Source: CAYGZC01 sp964354225 (GTDB lineage Bacteria; Bacteroidota; Ignavibacteria; UBA10030; SZUA-254). Taken from it: a stretch of DNA of 64,000 nt. Position 1 is the stretch's first letter; each line of letters starts with the position of its first letter. The position numbers and the translations under genes are program-made. The notes below the pieces were generated by a model. It saw only the letters and a program-made list of their open reading frames with translations, had not been told where the DNA came from and ran no database searches. Location of the stretch: the NCBI GenBank assembly GCA_964354225.1, contig CAYGZC010000103.1, positions 1-64,000 of the forward strand. The letters run 5' to 3'. Below are positions 60,143-64,000 of the stretch, one piece after another.

Positions 60143-60772
60143 ATGGGTAGATATATCGATTCAAGCTGTAGATTATGTCGGAGAGAGAGACAAAAACTTT
60201 TCATCAAGGGGACGAAGTGTTTCACTGAGAAATGTCCGGTAGAACGACGCGGATACCCTCCCGGACAACATGGTCAAACTCGACGACAAAAAATATCTGA
60301 ATACGGAGTTCAACTTCGAGAAAAACAGAAAATCCGTCGCATGTATGGGCTACAGGAAGTTCAATTTCATAATTACTTTCAGAAAGCACTTCGGCAATCC
60401 GGACGAACAGGTGAGAATCTTGTTAAGTTGCTTGAACGACGGCTTGATAATATTCTTTACCGGATGGGTTTTGCGCCGTCTCGGAAAGCTGGCAGGCAGC
60501 TTATCACGCACGGGCACATCATGGTTAATAATACAGTTGTTACAATACCATCATATTTATTGAAATCGGGAGATGTAGTTCATATTGTTGAAAAGAGTAA
60601 GAAGTTAGAAATAATTCACTCATCAATGAAGCGTATGAAAGATAGTTCAATGTTGCCGTGGTTGAGTCTTGATAAAGCAGCCATTTCGGGCACGTTTTTG
60701 AATGTTCCCGATCGTGCTGATATACCACTCAATGCAAATGAACAGTTAGTTGTTGAGCTTTATTCCAAGTAA
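60143..60772 (+). CDS. rpsD: 30S ribosomal protein S4
   Basis: S4 (209 residues) is an early 30S assembly protein. The N-terminus has four cysteines (CRLC, then C in GTKC and EKC), the zinc-binding form. RRLDNILYRMGFAPSRKAGR is the S4-domain signature. In other bacteria S4 represses the alpha operon. Confidence 0.95.
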   Translation: MGRYIDSSCRLCRRERQKLFIKGTKCFTEKCPVERRGYPPGQHGQTRRQKISEYGVQLREKQKIRRMYGLQEVQFHNYFQKALRQSGRTGENLVKLLERRLDNILYRMGFAPSRKAGRQLITHGHIMVNNTVVTIPSYLLKSGDVVHIVEKSKKLEIIHSSMKRMKDSSMLPWLSLDKAAISGTFLNVPDRADIPLNANEQLVVELYSK

Positions 60773-60834
60773 AATTCACTAATACCAATTATTTATTTTG
60801 AACATCAATAATAAATAGGCGGGAGAAAGAAACT

Positions 60835-61824
60835 ATGGTAGCTACAAATTATCAAATGCCTGAAAAAGTACAGATTGATGAAGCAAGTTACTCGAATACT
60901 TTTGGCAGGTTTATTTTACAACCTTTAGAAAAAGGTTTCGGTGTAACAATCGGTAATGCTTTTCGCCGAGTCTTGTTGTCCTCACTCAGCGGTACTGCAT
61001 TCGCTGCGCTCCGGATTGAAGGAGTGCTTCACGAGTTTTCAACGATTCAAGGTGTCGTTGAAGACGTGACTGAGATTATCTTAAATCTCAAAGCTATCCG
61101 TATGAAGCTTATCAACAAGAAACTCAACAGGGTTGTTGTTGAACTGAAGGGCCCTAAAGAGTTTATGGCGGCTGATATCCAAAAAGCAAATCCTGAAATC
61201 GAAATTTTAAATCCGAATCAACACATTGCAACACTTAATGCTGGAGCTGCATTCGAAATTGAACTGCGGATTGGGCGTGGAAAAGGTTACGTGACGGCAG
61301 AAGAAAATAAAATGGCTGACCAATCATTAGATGTTATCGCTATTGATTCGATATTTACACCGATTAAAAATGTTCGGTTTCTTATCGAGCCAACTCGTGT
61401 AGGTCAGCAAACAGATTATGAAAAATTAACACTTGAAATTGAAACCGACGGTTCAATAGCCCCTGATGATGCACTTGCCCAAGCGGCTGTTATTCTTCGC
61501 GATCACATCCATTTATTCCTCAGTTTCAATATAGAATCTGATGCACACGAGGAAATGATGGAACGGGATTCTGAGTTTTCTCGCATTAGAAAAATTCTGC
61601 TGATGTCAGTAGAGGAACTTGAGCTTTCCGTTCGATCACATAACTGCCTTAAAGCGGCAAATATCAAAACAATTGCCGACCTTGTTCGGCGTGATGAGCC
61701 GGAATTATTAAAATTCAGAAATTTCGGCAGGAAGTCTCTCGCAGAACTTACTGAAATTATAGAACAGTTTGGCTTGAACTTTGGGATGGACGTTGAAAAA
61801 TATCTCCACGATGTTAACGATTAA
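60835..61824 (+). CDS. rpoA: DNA-directed RNA polymerase subunit alpha
   Basis: Alpha (329 residues) dimerises to start polymerase assembly and contacts activators. The N-terminal domain has PLEKGFGVTIGNAFRRVLLS; the C-terminal domain (about 255-320) has LELSVRSHNCLKAANIKTIA. GGGAGAAAG precedes the ATG. Confidence 0.97.
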   Translation: MVATNYQMPEKVQIDEASYSNTFGRFILQPLEKGFGVTIGNAFRRVLLSSLSGTAFAALRIEGVLHEFSTIQGVVEDVTEIILNLKAIRMKLINKKLNRVVVELKGPKEFMAADIQKANPEIEILNPNQHIATLNAGAAFEIELRIGRGKGYVTAEENKMADQSLDVIAIDSIFTPIKNVRFLIEPTRVGQQTDYEKLTLEIETDGSIAPDDALAQAAVILRDHIHLFLSFNIESDAHEEMMERDSEFSRIRKILLMSVEELELSVRSHNCLKAANIKTIADLVRRDEPELLKFRNFGRKSLAELTEIIEQFGLNFGMDVEKYLHDVND

Positions 61825-61844
61825 ATTTAATTATAGGACATTAA

Positions 61845-62348
61845 ATGCGGCATAGAAAATCAGGTAGAAAACTTAAACGAACTGCGAGTCATAGGAAGGC
61901 AACACTAATTGCATTATCTACAGCGTTGTTTAGGAATAAGAAAATTCGTACAACTGTTGCAAGAGCAAAAGAAACACGAATGTTTGTTGAGCGATTGATT
62001 ACACGAGCAAAGAACGCGATTACACCAGAAGGTGATAAAATAAATATTCACGCACGTCGGCAGATCGCACGTTATATCAAAGATCGTGAAGTAATGAAAG
62101 AATTGTTTAGTGAGATTGCCCCCAAAGTTGCAAACCGACACGGCGGCTATACACGCGTGATTAAACTCGGACAGCGATATGGAGATGGCGCTGAGGTTGC
62201 AGTCCTCGAATTGGTAGATTTCAATACAGGTCAAGCACCTGAGAAATCTTCTTCAAAGCCAAAAGCAAAAAAGGAGAAGAAAGAAAAGAAAGAGAAGAAA
62301 CAAAAGAAAGAAGTACCGACTGGTGAGGTTGCTTTAGAAAAGAAGTGA
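61845..62348 (+). CDS. rplQ: 50S ribosomal protein L17
   Basis: L17 (167 residues). MRHRKSGRKLKRTASHRKA and GGYTRVIKLGQRYGDGAEVA are typical. A Lys/Glu-rich tail of about 45 residues extends beyond the fold. It is the last gene of the supercluster. Confidence 0.95.
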   Translation: MRHRKSGRKLKRTASHRKATLIALSTALFRNKKIRTTVARAKETRMFVERLITRAKNAITPEGDKINIHARRQIARYIKDREVMKELFSEIAPKVANRHGGYTRVIKLGQRYGDGAEVAVLELVDFNTGQAPEKSSSKPKAKKEKKEKKEKKQKKEVPTGEVALEKK

Positions 62349-62371
62349 CCATATTTATCTAAAAGTATTAT

Positions 62372-62405
62372 AAAAGGGTTCCCATAATTTGGGTACCCTT
62401 TTTTA
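62372..62405 (+). terminator. Intrinsic terminator of the ribosomal protein supercluster
   Basis: AAAAGGGT-T-CCC pairs with GGG-TACCCTTTT around ATAATTT, followed by a run of T. It lies 24 bases after rplQ. Between it and the TIR gene (62406-62530) no gene is seen. Confidence 0.85.
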
Positions 62406-62530
62406 TTTTCATTGATTATAGGTTGTAAAATCCGTATTACTAAACTGGTAGGAAATCCTCTCCCGATCCAATGATTGCCACCTGATATTATTTTCGCTTT
62501 ATCAAATGAGTGTGCGTCGTTGCTACCGCT

Positions 62531-62556
62531 GTTAAGCATTCGTTGTGTTGCGTGTC
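62531..62556. repeat. Inverted repeat flanking the TIR gene, left arm
   Basis: The reverse complement of this 26-bp sequence begins GACACGCAAC and ends CTTAAC. It matches the right arm at 63951-63975 at about 20 of 26 positions, including ten consecutive bases. The stop codon of the TIR gene overlaps its edge. Confidence 0.6.
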
Positions 62557-63925
62557 AGTCGAATCGTAGCTTCTTGGCCACATCTTGAATCTTCTCTTGG
62601 TGTTTTCGTTTCCGTTCCTCTTCTTCGTTCCGCTTGCGCTGCCGTTCAGCTCGGATCGCAGCCTCTGCTTTGTTGGCTGCCTCAACGGCAAGAAGAAGAG
62701 TAGCGCGGTGGTATTTCTCAACCTCCTCGATGGTTGTGCGCGTGAGGATAATCTTGTTTCCGACAACTCTCGCAATTCCTGGACGATGCATACTAGTGTA
62801 ATGAGGCGGATGATCCCAAGTGCTAATGAATACCTCCGTCCAGTCTGCTGAAGGCACACGAGACAATCGGAATGGAATTGAATACAAGGCACTGCCTCTT
62901 GTTCCATCAAGCGTGGGGGTTGAGACTTCATCAGCGACTATTCCCTCTATCTTGATTGGATCATCTGGTTTTGGAGTTGAAATTGGTGGCTGAACTACCT
63001 GAACAGAGAGATTTGGCTTAGCAGTAGGATTGCCAAGGGGTGGAGCTTGTGGTCGTTGATTGTGAATAGTCACAAGCAAGTCTTTGTATTGCTCCTCTGA
63101 ATAAGATTTACCACGTAGATCAATTCGATATTTGCCGAAAAGCCATACCGGTGAAGCATACTCCCAAGCACCATCCCTCAATATCGGGATGAACTTACGA
63201 TGGTTTCCTTTGGAGAAGACCTCTGCCGTCATAATATCTCCTTCGTACCCAACTCCACCTTGTCTTGCATCTGATTTCTCTTTGTAATGTGGTGTGCAAA
63301 TGATCAACATGAAATTATTTTCTCTGACAGCTCGCTCCATGAATTCCGGAAGTTGATCTCCCGGAGCAAGATGCCATTGGTCTAAGGTGACATCAACTCC
63401 GTCTGTTCGCAGACGAGTAGAAAACTCCCTGACCCACGCCTTGTGCGGATCGTTATCCCATGAATAGGAGATAAACACTTTTGGTACATCTGATGGCAAC
63501 GAGCTATTTTTCACATCGACTTTTTCTAGGAGTTCGAGTTGAAATGAAAATCCATCTGGATTTGGAATCTTCTCGGGATCGTACGGATTCGCCGCAGGCA
63601 TGTTTCCAGTATGCAGTGTAATCTTAATATCTTTTTTTAGAGTTTCCGCTCGGAGATTTGATTCCACCTCATTTCTGGCAAACTCGAAAAGTGTCTTAAG
63701 AAAAGGAAGATTCTGGAGATGGTCGATAGGTCTGTTCAGTGAGCCAAATCGCCATTGAATGAAAAGAGTGCCTGAAATTTTCACGTCCACCATGTGTTCG
63801 GTAACGGTGTCTCGGAGTGCACCCTGACCCACTTTGCGAATGGCAAAAGGGTATCGGATCACTACCCCGTTAAGGTCATTTGGACTGACGTCTCTTGGTT
63901 TTCCGAACCTAACCTGTAAGTTCAT
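62555..63925 (-). CDS. TIR/SEFIR-domain protein, probable defence effector
   Basis: This 456-residue protein has an N-terminal domain of about 140 residues that I do not recognise. A TIR/SEFIR domain follows (about 147-260), opening PKVFISYSWDNDPHKAWV and continuing LDQWHLAPGDQLPEFMERA and FMLIICTPHY. After a Pro-rich linker comes a second unknown region (about 325-400), then a charged coiled coil at the C-terminus (Arg/Glu/Lys-rich, about 410-450). Bacterial TIR proteins often degrade NAD or signal in anti-phage defence. That role is inference, and the NADase Glu cannot be assigned with certainty. Start ATG 63925 has no clear ribosome binding site. The gene is alone and bracketed by inverted repeats. 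Confidence 0.8.
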   Translation of the reverse strand: MNLQVRFGKPRDVSPNDLNGVVIRYPFAIRKVGQGALRDTVTEHMVDVKISGTLFIQWRFGSLNRPIDHLQNLPFLKTLFEFARNEVESNLRAETLKKDIKITLHTGNMPAANPYDPEKIPNPDGFSFQLELLEKVDVKNSSLPSDVPKVFISYSWDNDPHKAWVREFSTRLRTDGVDVTLDQWHLAPGDQLPEFMERAVRENNFMLIICTPHYKEKSDARQGGVGYEGDIMTAEVFSKGNHRKFIPILRDGAWEYASPVWLFGKYRIDLRGKSYSEEQYKDLLVTIHNQRPQAPPLGNPTAKPNLSVQVVQPPISTPKPDDPIKIEGIVADEVSTPTLDGTRGSALYSIPFRLSRVPSADWTEVFISTWDHPPHYTSMHRPGIARVVGNKIILTRTTIEEVEKYHRATLLLAVEAANKAEAAIRAERQRKRNEEEERKRKHQEKIQDVAKKLRFD

Positions 63926-63950
63926 TTGTCATTTCATTCTGATGTTTAAC

Positions 63951-63975
63951 GACACGCAACGCAATTACGCATAAC
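63951..63975. repeat. Inverted repeat flanking the TIR gene, right arm
   Basis: GACACGCAACGCAATTACGC then ATAAC, mirrored at 62531-62556. In gene sense it is followed by GTTAAAC (63944-63950), which fits an integron attC R' core (GTTRRRY), and a hairpin CG(C)ACACG/CGTGTCG with one bulged base can form. The site may continue past the window edge. Confidence 0.55.
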
Positions 63976-64000
63976 GTGTGCGCAAAAAACGCAATACTGG

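Overview
The window is about 40% GC and comes from a Gram-negative bacterium, most likely of the Ignavibacteria/Chlorobi side of the Bacteroidota (FCB) group. This placement is inference. It rests on an LptD-type outer-membrane protein, a fused alpha-beta 2-oxoacid dehydrogenase E1, a DUF2723 membrane protein, GxxExxY genes in palindromic repeats, ordinary Shine-Dalgarno sites (unlike most Bacteroidetes) and TTGACA/TATATT promoters.

Left end (1-6150), an accessory/defence island: a type IIG-like restriction-modification protein running in from upstream; a GxxExxY nuclease-like gene embedded in palindromic repeats; and an AbiEi/AbiEii toxin-antitoxin operon whose toxin frame carries one in-frame TGA. 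Three related repeat copies, two next to GxxExxY and one after the toxin, bracket this cargo.

6259-20432, mostly housekeeping: class II aldolase, ddl, an FtsB/DivIC-like protein, rarA, a ROK glucokinase and lptD on +; tig-clpP-clpX on -; tRNA-Leu, a lone response regulator, tRNA-Arg, a DUF2806 gene broken by one TAG, an unassigned non-coding transcription unit (promoter about 19048, terminator about 19269), then pyruvoyl-dependent arginine decarboxylase and smpB on -.

20711-30536, lipoate and 2-oxoacid dehydrogenase locus: lpdA (E3), a small DUF4258/YgiT toxin-antitoxin-like pair, a 73-residue unknown, lipB, fused E1, E2 and lipA, followed by a DUF2723 protein. Together they form one 2-oxoacid dehydrogenase complex plus the two enzymes that make its lipoyl cofactor. 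REP-like GC-rich palindromes lie in this locus, one read in frame inside E2.

30902-62404, transcription and translation supercluster, all on +: tRNA-Thr, Tyr, Gly, Thr, rpmG, tRNA-Trp, secE, nusG, rplKAJL, rpoBC, rpsL, rpsG, fusA, tuf, then the S10, spc and alpha operons through rplQ and a strong terminator. A tRNA-Gln gene sits between rplR and rpsE. Several ribosomal protein genes start with TTG.

Right end (62405-64000), accessory again: a minus-strand TIR/SEFIR-domain gene bracketed by imperfect inverted repeats of about 25 bp.

The best candidates for something undescribed are the GxxExxY gene in its palindromic repeat, the inverted-repeat-flanked TIR gene, the unassigned ncRNA unit at 19083-19269, and palindromic elements translated in frame inside two conserved enzymes.
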